NCBI RefSeq assembly: GCF_000152725.1 | Contig: NZ_AAMO01000009.1 | Location: forward strand, 62,001-126,000 | Source: Pseudooceanicola batsensis HTCC2597 | GTDB lineage: Bacteria > Pseudomonadota > Alphaproteobacteria > Rhodobacterales > Rhodobacteraceae | Direction: 5' to 3' | Length of the DNA stretch: 64,000 nucleotides | Shown here: positions 9,878 to 18,555 of the stretch, piece by piece | Position numbering within the stretch: the stretch's first letter is position 1 | Layout: each line of letters starts with the position of its first letter | The notes under the pieces: model-generated | Seen by the model: the letters and a program-made list of their open reading frames with translations, nothing else | The model's database searches: none | Told to the model about the DNA's origin: nothing | Made by a program: the position numbers and the translations under genes

Positions 9878-10762
9878 ATGTTTGACGGAATTTCGACACA
9901 GCTGTTGTTCAGCCAGCTCCTGATCGGCCTGATCAACGGGTCTTTCTACGCGATGCTTTCGATGGGGCTCGCGATCATCTTCGGCCTGATGAACGTCGTC
10001 AACTTTGCACATGGCGCGCAATACATGCTGGGTGCCTTCGTCACCTGGCTGCTGCTAGATGCTCTCGGTATCCCGTATTGGGGTGCGCTGTTCATTGCCC
10101 CGGTGGTGGTGGCGGCTTTCGGCCTGATCACCGAACGTATCGTGCTCAAGCCGCTCCAGGATATGGACCATCTCTACAGTCTCCTCGCCACCTACGCGGT
10201 CGCGCTGATCGTGGAGGGATTGGTACGGCAGCAGTACGGCTCGACCGGGCTGCCCTATTCGACGCCGATCCCGGGCGGCATCAACCTGGGCTTCATGTAT
10301 CTGCCCTGGTACCGCCTCTGGGTCGTGCTGTTCTCGTTGATGGTCTGCGTGGCGACCTGGGTGCTGATGGAATACACCAAGCTCGGGGCCTACCTGCGCG
10401 CCGCAACGGAAAAGCCTGATATCGTCGAATCCTTCGGGATCAACGTGCCGCGCATGATCACCTTGACCTACGCCTTCGGCGTCGGGCTCGCGGGGCTGAG
10501 CGGGGTTCTCGCCGCACCGGTCTACCAGGTTTCTCCCTCGATGGGGTCGACCCTCATGATCACCATCTTCGCCGTGGTCGTGATCGGGGGCATGGGCTCG
10601 ATCATGGGGGCCGTCCTGACCGGCTACCTGCTCGGCATCGTCGAGGGCCTGACCAAGGTCTTCTATCCCGAGGCGGCGAACATGGTGATCTTCGTCATCA
10701 TGATCCTGGCCCTCATCTTCCGTCCCAACGGACTGTTTTCCGGCAAGGAGCGTAGCCTATGA
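9878..10762 (+). CDS. livH: ABC transporter permease (LivH-like)
   Basis: This hydrophobic protein of about 294 residues has roughly eight membrane segments. It contains the LivH hallmarks LINGSFYAMLSMGLAIIFGLMNVVNFAHG near the N terminus (written as the family block, positions 15-43) and VIGGMGSIMGAVLTGYLLG near the C terminus. The ATG at 9878 follows the livF stop; a TTG at 9869 overlapping that stop is an alternative start. It pairs with the LivM-like permease directly downstream, which overlaps by 4 nt. Confidence 0.93.
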   Translation: MFDGISTQLLFSQLLIGLINGSFYAMLSMGLAIIFGLMNVVNFAHGAQYMLGAFVTWLLLDALGIPYWGALFIAPVVVAAFGLITERIVLKPLQDMDHLYSLLATYAVALIVEGLVRQQYGSTGLPYSTPIPGGINLGFMYLPWYRLWVVLFSLMVCVATWVLMEYTKLGAYLRAATEKPDIVESFGINVPRMITLTYAFGVGLAGLSGVLAAPVYQVSPSMGSTLMITIFAVVVIGGMGSIMGAVLTGYLLGIVEGLTKVFYPEAANMVIFVIMILALIFRPNGLFSGKERSL

Positions 10763-11709
10763 CCCGTATTCCAGCTATTCTCCTGATCGTCGTCCTGGTC
10801 ATCCTGGCACCCTTCTTCGTCTACCCGGTGTTGCTGATGACGATCCTCGTCTTCGTTCTCTTCGCGTCCTCGTTCAACCTGCTTTTGGGCTATGCGGGCC
10901 TGCTGTGCTTCGGTCACGCGATGTTCTTCGGAACTTCGGCCTACATCACCGGGCAGTTCCTGAAGGTGACGGGGTCCACGCTCGAGTTCGGGTTGCTCGC
11001 CGGTGTGCTGGTCGCGGCGGCCATGGGGCTTGCGGTCGGCGTGATCGCGGTACGCCGCAGCGGTATCCAGTTTGCGATGATCACCTTCGCTATCGCGCAG
11101 TTCGTCTACTTTTTCCTGCTGCAGGCCGAGTTCACGGGCGGCGAGGACGGAATGCAGCAGATCCCGCGCAGCGCCCTGTTCGGCGTCATCGATGTCTCGG
11201 ATCACCGCGCCTTCTACTTCGTGGTCCTCGGGGCGACCGTTCTCGCGCTGGCGCTCATCTACCGTATCATCCACTCGCCCTACGGCGAGATACTGCGGGC
11301 GATCCGCGACAACGAGGAGCGGGTCGAGTCGCTGGGCTTCAGGCCCGAGCGTTTCAAGCTCGTCGCGATGACGCTTTCGGCCGGTATCGCGGGCCTCGCC
11401 GGCGGCTTGAAGGCCACGGTGTTCCAGTTCGCGACCTTGACGGACGTCTCCTGGACCGTATCCGGCGAAGTCATCTTCATGACCCTGCTTGGCGGGCTCG
11501 GCACTCTGGCGGGGCCGGCCGTCGGCGCGGGCATCGTGATCTTCATGAACGACGAACTGGCCCAGTTCGGGGAATGGTCCCTGATCGCGCAGGGTATCAT
11601 CCTGCTGCTGGTGATCCTGTTTTTCCGTCGGGGCGTGGTCGGAGAGATCATCGCGGTTCTGCACAAACGCCGCGCGGGCCGATCGGAAGGCCTGACGAAA
11701 GGCGACTGA
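10759..11709 (+). CDS. livM: ABC transporter permease (LivM-like)
   Basis: The 316-residue membrane protein opens with an ATGA overlap with livH. It shows LivM features: a long hydrophobic N terminus, LLLGYAGLLCFGHAMFFG, the cytoplasmic coupling loop GEILRAIRDNEERVESLGF, and LLGGLGTLAGPAVGA. With LivH it forms the translocation pore. It ends the long operon; a strong hairpin terminator follows 37 nt later. Confidence 0.93.
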   Translation: MTRIPAILLIVVLVILAPFFVYPVLLMTILVFVLFASSFNLLLGYAGLLCFGHAMFFGTSAYITGQFLKVTGSTLEFGLLAGVLVAAAMGLAVGVIAVRRSGIQFAMITFAIAQFVYFFLLQAEFTGGEDGMQQIPRSALFGVIDVSDHRAFYFVVLGATVLALALIYRIIHSPYGEILRAIRDNEERVESLGFRPERFKLVAMTLSAGIAGLAGGLKATVFQFATLTDVSWTVSGEVIFMTLLGGLGTLAGPAVGAGIVIFMNDELAQFGEWSLIAQGIILLLVILFFRRGVVGEIIAVLHKRRAGRSEGLTKGD

Positions 11710-11746
11710 GGTCCCGATCCGAATTGTCGACGACCATGGAAATGCG

Positions 11747-11772
11747 AAGGAGCGGGCCCGGCCCGCTCCTTT
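11747..11772. terminator. Strong hairpin terminator between convergent genes
   Basis: An 11-bp perfect stem (AAGGAGCGGGC against GCCCGCTCCTT) with a 3-nt loop follows the transporter operon. The A-rich left side and T-rich right side let it act in both directions, so it could also end the convergent SMP-30 transcript. Confidence 0.8.
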
Positions 11773-11794
11773 CCGGTTTCCGGAAGCCCCGAGA

Positions 11795-12673
11795 TCAGCC
11801 GCCGAATTGCGTCTCGGCGAGACCGGTCACTCCCAGCCCGTTGACGGCGAACAAGGCGCCGGACTTCGGGTCGTCGGATTTCGTCCGCCCGGTTCCGGAA
11901 TCCCGGATCGATGTCAGGAACAACTTGTCCATGTTCTCCCCCCCGAAGGCCGGACAGCTCGGCAGGGGAACCGGTGTCTCGACGATCCGGTCGACATCGC
12001 CTTCCGGCGTCAGGCGGGCAAGCTTTCCGATCTGCACGAGACATACCCAGATGCCGCCCTCCGCATCCACCGTCGCGCCGTCCGTCGCGGACCCGTGGGC
12101 GGACAGATCCGCCAGCACCCGCCGATTCGAGATCGCGCCACTGGCGGTATCGTAGTCATAGGCGCGCACCGCTCGATCGAAGCTGTCCGCGAAATAGAGC
12201 GTCTTGCCATCGGGGCTGAAACAGGTCGAGTTCGCAATTCCGATCCCGGTCTCCAGGGTGCGGATGGAACGGTCGCCGTCGATCTGCATCAGCACGCCGT
12301 CCGGCGTGTCGGTTTTCAGGGCCATGGTCCCGCAAAGGAAGCGCCCCTGCCGATCCATCTTGCCATCGTTGAACCGCGCCTGGTCATCATCCTCGAAGGC
12401 CGCCGCTATCAATTCGATTTCGCCCGACTCGAGATCGACGAAATAGAACGCGTTGCGGATTGCGGCGAATACCCGATCCCGACCGGCGAGCCCGATGGCG
12501 CCGATCTCAGCAGGCAGCTGCCAGGACCGGAACCGGCGCGACGCCGGAGTGTAGCGACGCAGGATCCCGCTGCGACTGTCGATCCAGAAGACCGACTGGC
12601 TCTCCGGGTTCCAGACCGGGCTCTCTCCGAGCCAATCCCGTGATGGGCCAATGCGTTCGAACGATACCGGCAT
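11795..12673 (-). CDS. SMP-30/gluconolactonase family protein
   Basis: The 292-residue six-bladed beta-propeller belongs to the SMP-30/gluconolactonase/LRE family. The metal-binding residues are visible: Glu in GESPVW near residue 17, Asn in ARFNDGKMD, Asn in GIANSTCFSPDG and Asp in GSATDGATVD. Members are calcium- or zinc-dependent lactonases that open sugar or other lactones. Length is normal and the start ATG is preceded by AAGGAGGAA on the minus strand. It is transcribed against the operon that ends at 11709 and away from the SDR gene at 12849. A lactone formed during degradation of the imported acid would be a reasonable substrate, but nothing shows which. Confidence 0.88.
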   Translation of the reverse strand: MPVSFERIGPSRDWLGESPVWNPESQSVFWIDSRSGILRRYTPASRRFRSWQLPAEIGAIGLAGRDRVFAAIRNAFYFVDLESGEIELIAAAFEDDDQARFNDGKMDRQGRFLCGTMALKTDTPDGVLMQIDGDRSIRTLETGIGIANSTCFSPDGKTLYFADSFDRAVRAYDYDTASGAISNRRVLADLSAHGSATDGATVDAEGGIWVCLVQIGKLARLTPEGDVDRIVETPVPLPSCPAFGGENMDKLFLTSIRDSGTGRTKSDDPKSGALFAVNGLGVTGLAETQFGG

Positions 12674-12758
12674 TCATTCCTCCTTGCAGGCAATTCGAAG
12701 GCAAGAATGATCCTGCGGCTTTGGCAGGGCAAAGCCGTTCACGCTGCACTCCGGCGGA

Positions 12759-12772
12759 TTCATCTATGTGAA
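12759..12772. promoter_or_regulatory. TTCA-N6-TGAA repeat related to site 1, putative operator (site 2)
   Basis: TTCATCTATGTGAA shares ten of fourteen positions with the perfect repeat at 3457, including TTCA and TGTGAA. It sits between the divergent SMP-30 and SDR genes, 77 nt before the SDR start. Confidence 0.4.
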
Positions 12773-12848
12773 AATGGTACGCCCAGATCATTGCCCGCTG
12801 GTCTGGTTTCACCCGCTCCATAAGGTGTGCGAAACAAGGGAGGGACGC

Positions 12849-13613
12849 ATGGTTTTGAAAGACAAGGTTGCAATCGTGACGGGTGCCGGATCGGGCTACG
12901 GGGAAGGCATCGCGCGCAGATTTGCCACGGAAGGTGCACGCGTGGTCCTTGTCGATGTCGATGCTGTTGCCGCCGGACGGGTCGCGGACGCCATCAACGC
13001 CGGGCCGGACGCGATGAGGGCGGTGCCCTTCGCCGCCGATGTCGCTGACGATGACGCCGTCCAGGCCGCGGTCCAATGTGCCCTCGACAGGTTCGGCGCG
13101 GTGGATATCGTGGTGAACAACGCCGGAATTTCCCACCCCACGAAGTCGGCATTGAAGATTACCGACGCGGAATTCGACGCGGTCTTCGCGGTCAATGCCA
13201 AGCCGGTCCTGCTCTTTGCCCGCCACGCCGTGCCGCACATGCGCGCCCGTGGACAGGGCGGCGTCTTCATCACCGTGGCGTCGACCGGGGCCGTGCGCCC
13301 GCGTCCCGGCATGGTGGTCTACAACGGTTCCAAGGCCGCCGCCGTCACGATGTCCAAGACCCTGGCGCTCGAGCTGGCACGCGATCGGATCCGGGTCAAC
13401 ACCATCTGTCCCGTAGCGGGCGAAACCCCGATGCTCGACAAGTACATGAAAGGTGATCCAGACGCCAATCGCGAGATGTTGCGCGCCACCATCCCCCTGG
13501 GCCGGCTGGCTACCCCTGCCGATGTGGCGGGCAGCGCCCTCTACTTTGCATCCGACGACGGGGCGTTCGTCACCGGGGTCACGATGGAGGTGGACGGCGG
13601 ACGCTGCGTCTAG
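12849..13613 (+). CDS. Short-chain dehydrogenase/reductase
   Basis: This is a single-domain classical SDR of 254 residues. Its motifs are TGAGSGYGEGIA for NAD(P) binding, NNAGIS, the catalytic Ser in TVASTG, and YNGSK, which supplies Tyr and Lys. It ends in EVDGGRCV. The start giving MVLKDKVAIVTGAG is chosen over an upstream in-frame ATG because AGGGAGG is 6 nt away and homologues begin here. It probably oxidises a hydroxyl intermediate of the same pathway. Its gap carries operator-like site 2 upstream and site 3 downstream. Confidence 0.9.
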   Translation: MVLKDKVAIVTGAGSGYGEGIARRFATEGARVVLVDVDAVAAGRVADAINAGPDAMRAVPFAADVADDDAVQAAVQCALDRFGAVDIVVNNAGISHPTKSALKITDAEFDAVFAVNAKPVLLFARHAVPHMRARGQGGVFITVASTGAVRPRPGMVVYNGSKAAAVTMSKTLALELARDRIRVNTICPVAGETPMLDKYMKGDPDANREMLRATIPLGRLATPADVAGSALYFASDDGAFVTGVTMEVDGGRCV

Positions 13614-13632
13614 GCTGTGCTCTGCGCCAGAT

Positions 13633-13655
13633 ATCACACATGTGAAACTGTGTGA
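13633..13655. promoter_or_regulatory. Operator-like repeat upstream of the binding-protein gene (site 3)
   Basis: Positions 13633-13646 read on the minus strand as TTCACATGTGTGAT, 13 of 14 identical to site 1. The same stretch also forms a wider inverted repeat, TCACAC at 13634 against GTGTGA ending at 13655. It lies in the 275-nt gap before the substrate-binding-protein gene. Confidence 0.5.
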
Positions 13656-13888
13656 TGCACACGGGATAGAACTCGGTGCCGGGGAGCGGTGCATACTAGT
13701 CTGATCCCACGACGAGCGACCCTTCGAGCTTTGAACAAGCGGCGCTCGGGCAGCAGCCCTCAGGGAGGGGGCATCAACATCAAGGCTTGCGGGACCGCAA
13801 TGGCGGAACCTCGGTTCGCAACCGCTGCAATCCTGCCAGGCTTGTCCGGCGATCCTGAATGTCGCCAGTGTCTTAAAGGGAGAGAGAT

Positions 13889-15118
13889 ATGAAAAAAACT
13901 GGGAAGAACTTGACCACTGCCTTCGCCGTCGTGGCTGTCACGACGAGCCTGGCGATGCCGGCATTCGCCGATATTTCCGACAACGTCGTCAAGATCGGGA
14001 TCATGAACGACCAGTCCGGTCCCTATGCCGACAACTGCGGCCCCGGCGCCGTGGCGGCCGCACGCCTGGCCGTGGAAGACGCCGGTGGTGAGATCAACGG
14101 CGCGAAGATCGAGATCGTCGTGGCGGATGACCAGAACAAGCCCGACATCGGGGCAGCGACCGCTCTGAGGTGGCTTGACGAAGAGGGCGTCGACGCGATC
14201 GTCGGCTGCTCCACATCGTCCATCGCCAACGCCGTCCACGACATGATGCAGGACCGCAAGAAACCCTACATGCTCGCCGGGACCGCCTCGTCCTATTTCA
14301 CCAATGAACGCTGCAGCCCCATGACGACCCAGTGGGTGGTGGACTCCTATGCACTGCCGCGTGCCACCGTCAATTCGCTCCTGTCCGAGGGGATAGATTC
14401 CTGGTACTTCATCACCGTCGACTACGCCTTCGGCAAGTCCTGGCAGGAAGATACCACCACCTTCATCGAAGAAGGCGGCGGCGAGGTTCTCGGTTCGGTT
14501 CTTCATCCGCTCGGCTCCAACGACTTCTCCTCCTACTTGCTGCGCGCACAGGCGAGCGGCGCGAAAGCCATCGCGCTTGCCAATGCCGGTGGCGATTTCG
14601 CCAACACGATGAAGCAGGCGGCGGAATTCGGCGTCGGCGCCGACGGTCAGCTGCTCGTGCCGCTCGGGATGTTCATCAACAGCGCCAACGGCATCGGGCT
14701 CGATGTCCTGAAGGACGTCCGCCTGACCACCGCGTTCTATTGGGACGCGAACGATGAGACCCGCGCATTCGCAAAACGCTACCGCGAAGCCTTCAACGGT
14801 CGGTTCCCGAACGGCCCCCAAGCGGGCAACTACAGCGCTGTCGCGCATTATCTCAAGGCTGTGGCGGCGACCGGCAGCGATGACGGAGAAGTCGTCATGG
14901 CCGAAATGAAGGACACCCCGGTCAATGATTTCTCGATGAAGGACGTGTCGATCCGCGACGATGGACAGGTGATGCGCCCGCTATACGCAGCCCGGGTCAA
15001 GGGTCCCGACGAATCCGAGTACGAGTACGACTACTACGAGATCACGGACACGATCGCCCCGTCCGACGCGTGGCGCCCCGCGGAGCAAAGCCGGTGCCCG
15101 CTCCTGACAGGCGGATAA
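13889..15118 (+). CDS. ABC transporter substrate-binding protein (LivK-type)
   Basis: The 409-residue protein has a signal peptide (lysine-rich start, hydrophobic core, cleavage near AMPAFA-DI around residue 28) followed by a type I periplasmic binding fold. VKIGIMNDQSGPYADNCGPGAV starts the first lobe, and the cysteines at NCGP, VGCS and ERCSP suggest disulfides. The gene has a strong AGGGAGAGAG site. It is transcribed alone from its own operator-containing promoter region and is the obvious partner of the LivGFHM genes upstream. The family includes binding proteins for amides, urea and aromatic acids, so the ligand cannot be named. Confidence 0.92.
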   Translation: MKKTGKNLTTAFAVVAVTTSLAMPAFADISDNVVKIGIMNDQSGPYADNCGPGAVAAARLAVEDAGGEINGAKIEIVVADDQNKPDIGAATALRWLDEEGVDAIVGCSTSSIANAVHDMMQDRKKPYMLAGTASSYFTNERCSPMTTQWVVDSYALPRATVNSLLSEGIDSWYFITVDYAFGKSWQEDTTTFIEEGGGEVLGSVLHPLGSNDFSSYLLRAQASGAKAIALANAGGDFANTMKQAAEFGVGADGQLLVPLGMFINSANGIGLDVLKDVRLTTAFYWDANDETRAFAKRYREAFNGRFPNGPQAGNYSAVAHYLKAVAATGSDDGEVVMAEMKDTPVNDFSMKDVSIRDDGQVMRPLYAARVKGPDESEYEYDYYEITDTIAPSDAWRPAEQSRCPLLTGG

Positions 15119-15181
15119 CCCGTCTTGCACGTCATCTGAAAGGACATGCGGCCTTCGGCTTCAGCCCTTTCCAGAACTCTC

Positions 15182-15212
15182 GCGCCGCCCGCTCGTCGGG
15201 CGGCGCAACTTT
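15182..15212 (+). terminator. Hairpin terminator after the binding-protein gene
   Basis: GCGCCGCCCG pairs perfectly with CGGGCGGCGC around a CTCGT loop and is followed by a short T-containing run. It lies 64 nt past the stop of the substrate-binding protein. Confidence 0.65.
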
Positions 15213-15377
15213 CTGCAGAACGGATCGCGCGCGCGGATCTTGACCGCGACAGGAGCGACCCGGTCACTCCTTCCGTTGGGAGGTTGTCGCAGGATTTCGG
15301 ACCAGTTGCCAAGCTGTAGCGAAACGCGACCATCGTCACAGCCATGCACCGCAGAAGGGATCCGCCGGCACCGGCCT

Positions 15378-16322
15378 CTAACGGTCCACAGGCCGGGGCG
15401 GGGTGCCCGCCACATCGCGGACACGTTCCCGGTGGAAGACATAGATGCCAGAAGCGAGGATGATCGCGGTTCCGAGCAGGGTCATGCTGTCCGGGAACTC
15501 GCTGAAAACAAGATAGCCGACCGCCGTGGCCCCGACGATTTCAAGGTATTGAAACGGGGCAAGCAGGCTGGCCTCCACCTTGCTGAAGGCGAAGGTGATC
15601 ATCAAGAAAGTGACCATGGCCAGCGCGCCGGCCCCGACCAACGCCCAGGGGCCCCAGCTTGGCAGGGCGGCCAGGCCGGCCATCTCCTGCCCTGTCCAAG
15701 TCATCGCCTGATGCGCCAGCAGGGCGAGGCCCGCCGCATAGAGGGTCGCCCCGAATTGAAAGCTTAGCGCGGACCGTGTGCGGGTGGATTTGCGCATGAC
15801 GATCATGTTCAGTGCATAGGCCAGCGCCGCCAGCAGCGGCAGCAGGACGACTGGACCGAAGGTGACGAAGTTGGGACGGATCACCACCAGCGCCCCGATC
15901 AGCCCGACCCCGACGGCCGCATAGCGCCGCCAGCCGGGCACCTCGCCGAGGAAGGGACCGGCGAGCAGGGTCAGCAACAGCGGCTCGACAAAGAAGATCG
16001 AGATGGCCGTGGCGATCGGCATCGTGGCGAAGGCGGTGATCAGCGACAGGGTAACCACCAGGATCAGGCAGGCCGACAGGAAGGAGCCGAGCGAAAGCAC
16101 CGACCCCTTGAGATGACGCCGCAGCAACAGCGCACAGGGCAAAAGGAAGGCGGCTTGGACGACGCTTCGCCAAACGGTGACTTCGAATGGGGTGGCATGG
16201 ACGGTCAGCGACTTGGAAATGGCATCGCCCAGGGGCAGGAAGACCATCGCCAGGCACATGACGGCCATGCCGATGCGCACGTCCATATCGGCGCTTTGAT
16301 GACGGGTAACTGCAAAGCCCAT
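15378..16322 (-). CDS. EamA/DMT-family inner-membrane transporter
   Basis: The 314-residue protein has ten predicted membrane segments arranged as two EamA repeats. The first begins near VMCLAMVFLPLGDAISK and the second near LLPLLAALAYALNMI. The chosen ATG gives MGFAVTRH and has GGAGGGAA 5 nt upstream on the minus strand; an ATG six codons earlier is less likely. Drug/metabolite transporters of this type export or import small metabolites. The gene faces the binding-protein gene, from which it is separated by 259 nt containing a terminator. Its substrate is unknown, and membership in the catabolic cluster is only positional. Confidence 0.88.
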   Translation of the reverse strand: MGFAVTRHQSADMDVRIGMAVMCLAMVFLPLGDAISKSLTVHATPFEVTVWRSVVQAAFLLPCALLLRRHLKGSVLSLGSFLSACLILVVTLSLITAFATMPIATAISIFFVEPLLLTLLAGPFLGEVPGWRRYAAVGVGLIGALVVIRPNFVTFGPVVLLPLLAALAYALNMIVMRKSTRTRSALSFQFGATLYAAGLALLAHQAMTWTGQEMAGLAALPSWGPWALVGAGALAMVTFLMITFAFSKVEASLLAPFQYLEIVGATAVGYLVFSEFPDSMTLLGTAIILASGIYVFHRERVRDVAGTPPRPVDR

Positions 16323-16513
16323 GTGTTCCCTCCTCTGCATCCATCGGGATGCGCGAACAGATCCGGGCGTCCAAGATTTCTGAAAAAAAGAGCGGGAGGG
16401 CGCCGTCGATCCCTTCCGGCCACCTATTGGCTGAACGCCGGTCGGTCAAGGATGAGCCCTGGCGAGGATGTCAGGCCGCATTGACGGGCGTAGGCCTCGG
16501 TCGGAGAGCCGCT

Positions 16514-16572
16514 CCGTTGAATGGCTCCCAGTTTCTTGGACGCCTTCGGGTGTCAGTTTCTGCTGCCGCTCG
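16514..16572 (-). repeat. About 59-bp sequence, inverted partner of 26696-26755
   Basis: Read on the minus strand this segment aligns over its whole length with 26696-26755 on the plus strand, at about four fifths identity by eye. The shared core is GGCAGCAGAAACTGA and CCATTCAAC. The two copies face outward from the 16.6-26.6 kb block. It is probably the end of a degraded insertion sequence; the family is not identified. Confidence 0.6.
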
Positions 16573-16615
16573 GGCCGGATGAAGCCGACAGGCAGAGGTT
16601 GGGTCGACCAAGACT

Positions 16616-16862
16616 ATGCCGGATCGCGTGAAGGTTCGGTGCGATCCGCATCCCGAGCGGCTGATCGTCGACACCGCCTACGGCACCGGTACGATGCTGG
16701 GCTGGGCGATCGCAAGATCGCCCCGCACATCCCGGTTTCGGACAGGTCCGGGCGCACCGACGGCACCCGGAGCCGCGCCGACCTTACGTGGCACGCCGAG
16801 AACGACCAAGACATCTGCCCTGAGGGCCAGACTCTGAAACAGTTCCGGCGGAACTGCTCCAT
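16616..16862 (+). pseudogene. IS1182-type transposase fragment, frameshifted
   Basis: Two frames together read like an internal piece of an IS1182-family transposase. The first gives DPHPERLIVDTAYGTGTMLGWAI up to about 16710 (quoted as the 23-residue match block, positions 16646-16714). The other continues with KIAPHIPVSDRSGRTDGT, then SRADLTWHAENDQDICPEGQ and LKQFRRN. A single frame change near 16710 joins them. Both the N-terminal and C-terminal parts of a full transposase (about 450 residues) are missing, so the element is dead. It lies at the left border of the second transporter block and indicates past insertion-sequence activity. Confidence 0.75.
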
Positions 16863-16869
16863 TGCGGAG

Positions 16870-18555
16870 CTAAGGCAACAAGCCGTATTTCTTGATCTTG
16901 CTATACAGAGTACGCGTGCTCATCCCCAGGTCCTGTGCTGTTCGGGCCCGTTGGAACCGGTTGCGCACCAGCGCTTCCGAGATCCAGTCGCGCTCTGTCA
17001 GCGTGCCGCGTTCCTGAGCTGCAGACTTCGTGCCCTTTGTGGTGGGGTCAGTGTCTACCCGCAAAAAGTTGAGGTGTCGTTGGCCGATCGTCATGCCATC
17101 GGCCGCCGTGACCGCTCGGCGTACAGTGTTGCGCAGTTCGCGAACGTTGCCGGGCCAAGTATGAATCAAGAGGATGCGCAGTGCTGCATTCGTGAACCGC
17201 GGAGTCTCACCGCCCAGCATCTGACGACCAAGATGCAGAGCAAGTTCCGGGATGTCATCAAGCCGATCGCGCAGCGGCGGGAGAGTGATTTCTTCGGCGG
17301 CCAGTCGATAGTACAGGTCGCGGCGAAAGGCGTCAAAGGCACCGAGAGCGACAGAGCTGGTGGCGATGATGCGGGCTTCCACCTTTCGGGGAGAGAGCTC
17401 ACCAATACGTTGGATGACACCCTCGTCAGAAAAGCGAAGGAGTTGGCCCTGATGTGCAGGTTCCAATGCCGGAACCTCCTCAAGGATCACGGCGGAACCT
17501 CCAGCTTGTTCAAGAGCCCCGCGGGCGGTGGTCGTGCCCAATAGCAACGCGCTGCCGGCCTCCGCGGTAAGGCTGGGGCAATCCACAATCACAGGCGCAC
17601 GCCGTCCCAAGGGGCTATTGGCGTGCAATAGTTTGGCGCAGGTGGTCTTGCCCGTGCCGGTCGCGCCTTGGATCAGAACCGGGACATCGCTGCCCTCGAG
17701 AGCGCGCAGATGTCGACGCACCTCCTGCATGGCACTGGAGCCACCGATCAGCGCCGTCTCGCTTTCGGTGCCGCCTACCTCCATCGTCGCCAATCGGGGG
17801 ATCGCCTTGAAACTGTGCGCCACGTCCCGAAGCGTTTGCTCCAGCGGGAAGCGGTCCAGCGTCGAGCCGGCAATATAGCCTTGGACCCGGCTGATGCGGG
17901 TTACGGCCAGGGCTTCTTCGGGTGAAGTGATCGGTCCGCCGATGCAAAGCTTGTCGATGCCGGATGGAATGTCGGCCAGAATACGGTCGATTTCGATGGC
18001 GGCACTTTCGACGCTCCAGCGGGTGGTGACGCCGGTGCCGCCGCCAGTAAACCCGAGATTGACGCAAATGACCGTCGCACCCGCTTCCGCCATGGCATGG
18101 GCCTCCGCGTGCGAGACCACATGCGCAAGCGCCGCCATGTCTTGCCGTGCCGCCGCGCGTACCAGTTCCAGCTCACGCGCAAATCCCAAGCCCTCGCGGG
18201 CCAGCATGGTCGCGATACGCCCTTCAAGCAGCGAGGTGGGCGGGAAGTTGCACACGCCGGCGAACCCGAGTGTTCTGGCGCGGTCGACCAGTTGCGCCAC
18301 ATCGAGAGAAGGATCGCTGACGCTCAGCCCGGCGAAGACAGGCGCCTTGCAGCGGCCAAGGATCTCGCGCTCGGAAAACTCGAAAACCCAATCGTTCGCG
18401 GACCGCACCGGCAGATAGGACGTGAGCGACGAAGCCCCCTGTACCCGAAAGCGCCCGGCGTTCAACGCCAGCAGATAGTCTGCACCCGCGCTGTCCGCGG
18501 CCTGAGCCGTCATGCCCGAGCCCACCACGGCGCCAAACCGAAAGAGGCCGTTCAA
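16870..18555 (-). CDS. TIM-barrel (PEP-hydrolase-like) sensor fused to AAA+ and Fis-type HTH regulator
   Basis: This 561-residue protein has three parts. Residues 1-250 form a TIM barrel of the PEP_hydrolase family (FGAVVGSGMTAQAADSAGAD, VFAGLSVSDP, GFAGVCNFPP, VICVNLGFTGGG). Next comes an AAA+ domain with Walker A QGATGTGKT, a Walker B-like VILEEV and RRDLYYRL. A Fis-type HTH (AQDLGMSTRTLYSKIKKYG) closes the chain. The sigma54-contacting GAFTGA loop is replaced by LLGTTTARG, so it probably acts without sigma54, as Rhodobacter capsulatus NtrC does. A TTG start overlapping the stop of the upstream gene (TTGA) is chosen because the barrel begins there; the next ATG is 14 codons in. It is divergent from the transporter operon containing its enzyme relative and probably senses that pathway's ligand. 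Confidence 0.85.
   Translation of the reverse strand: MNGLFRFGAVVGSGMTAQAADSAGADYLLALNAGRFRVQGASSLTSYLPVRSANDWVFEFSEREILGRCKAPVFAGLSVSDPSLDVAQLVDRARTLGFAGVCNFPPTSLLEGRIATMLAREGLGFARELELVRAAARQDMAALAHVVSHAEAHAMAEAGATVICVNLGFTGGGTGVTTRWSVESAAIEIDRILADIPSGIDKLCIGGPITSPEEALAVTRISRVQGYIAGSTLDRFPLEQTLRDVAHSFKAIPRLATMEVGGTESETALIGGSSAMQEVRRHLRALEGSDVPVLIQGATGTGKTTCAKLLHANSPLGRRAPVIVDCPSLTAEAGSALLLGTTTARGALEQAGGSAVILEEVPALEPAHQGQLLRFSDEGVIQRIGELSPRKVEARIIATSSVALGAFDAFRRDLYYRLAAEEITLPPLRDRLDDIPELALHLGRQMLGGETPRFTNAALRILLIHTWPGNVRELRNTVRRAVTAADGMTIGQRHLNFLRVDTDPTTKGTKSAAQERGTLTERDWISEALVRNRFQRARTAQDLGMSTRTLYSKIKKYGLLP

Noticed and set aside
16468..17544. Plus-strand frame of 358 codons at the left island border as one gene
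   Set aside because: Only its middle part (about 16710-16862) resembles a transposase; the rest is random upstream sequence and antisense of the regulator gene.
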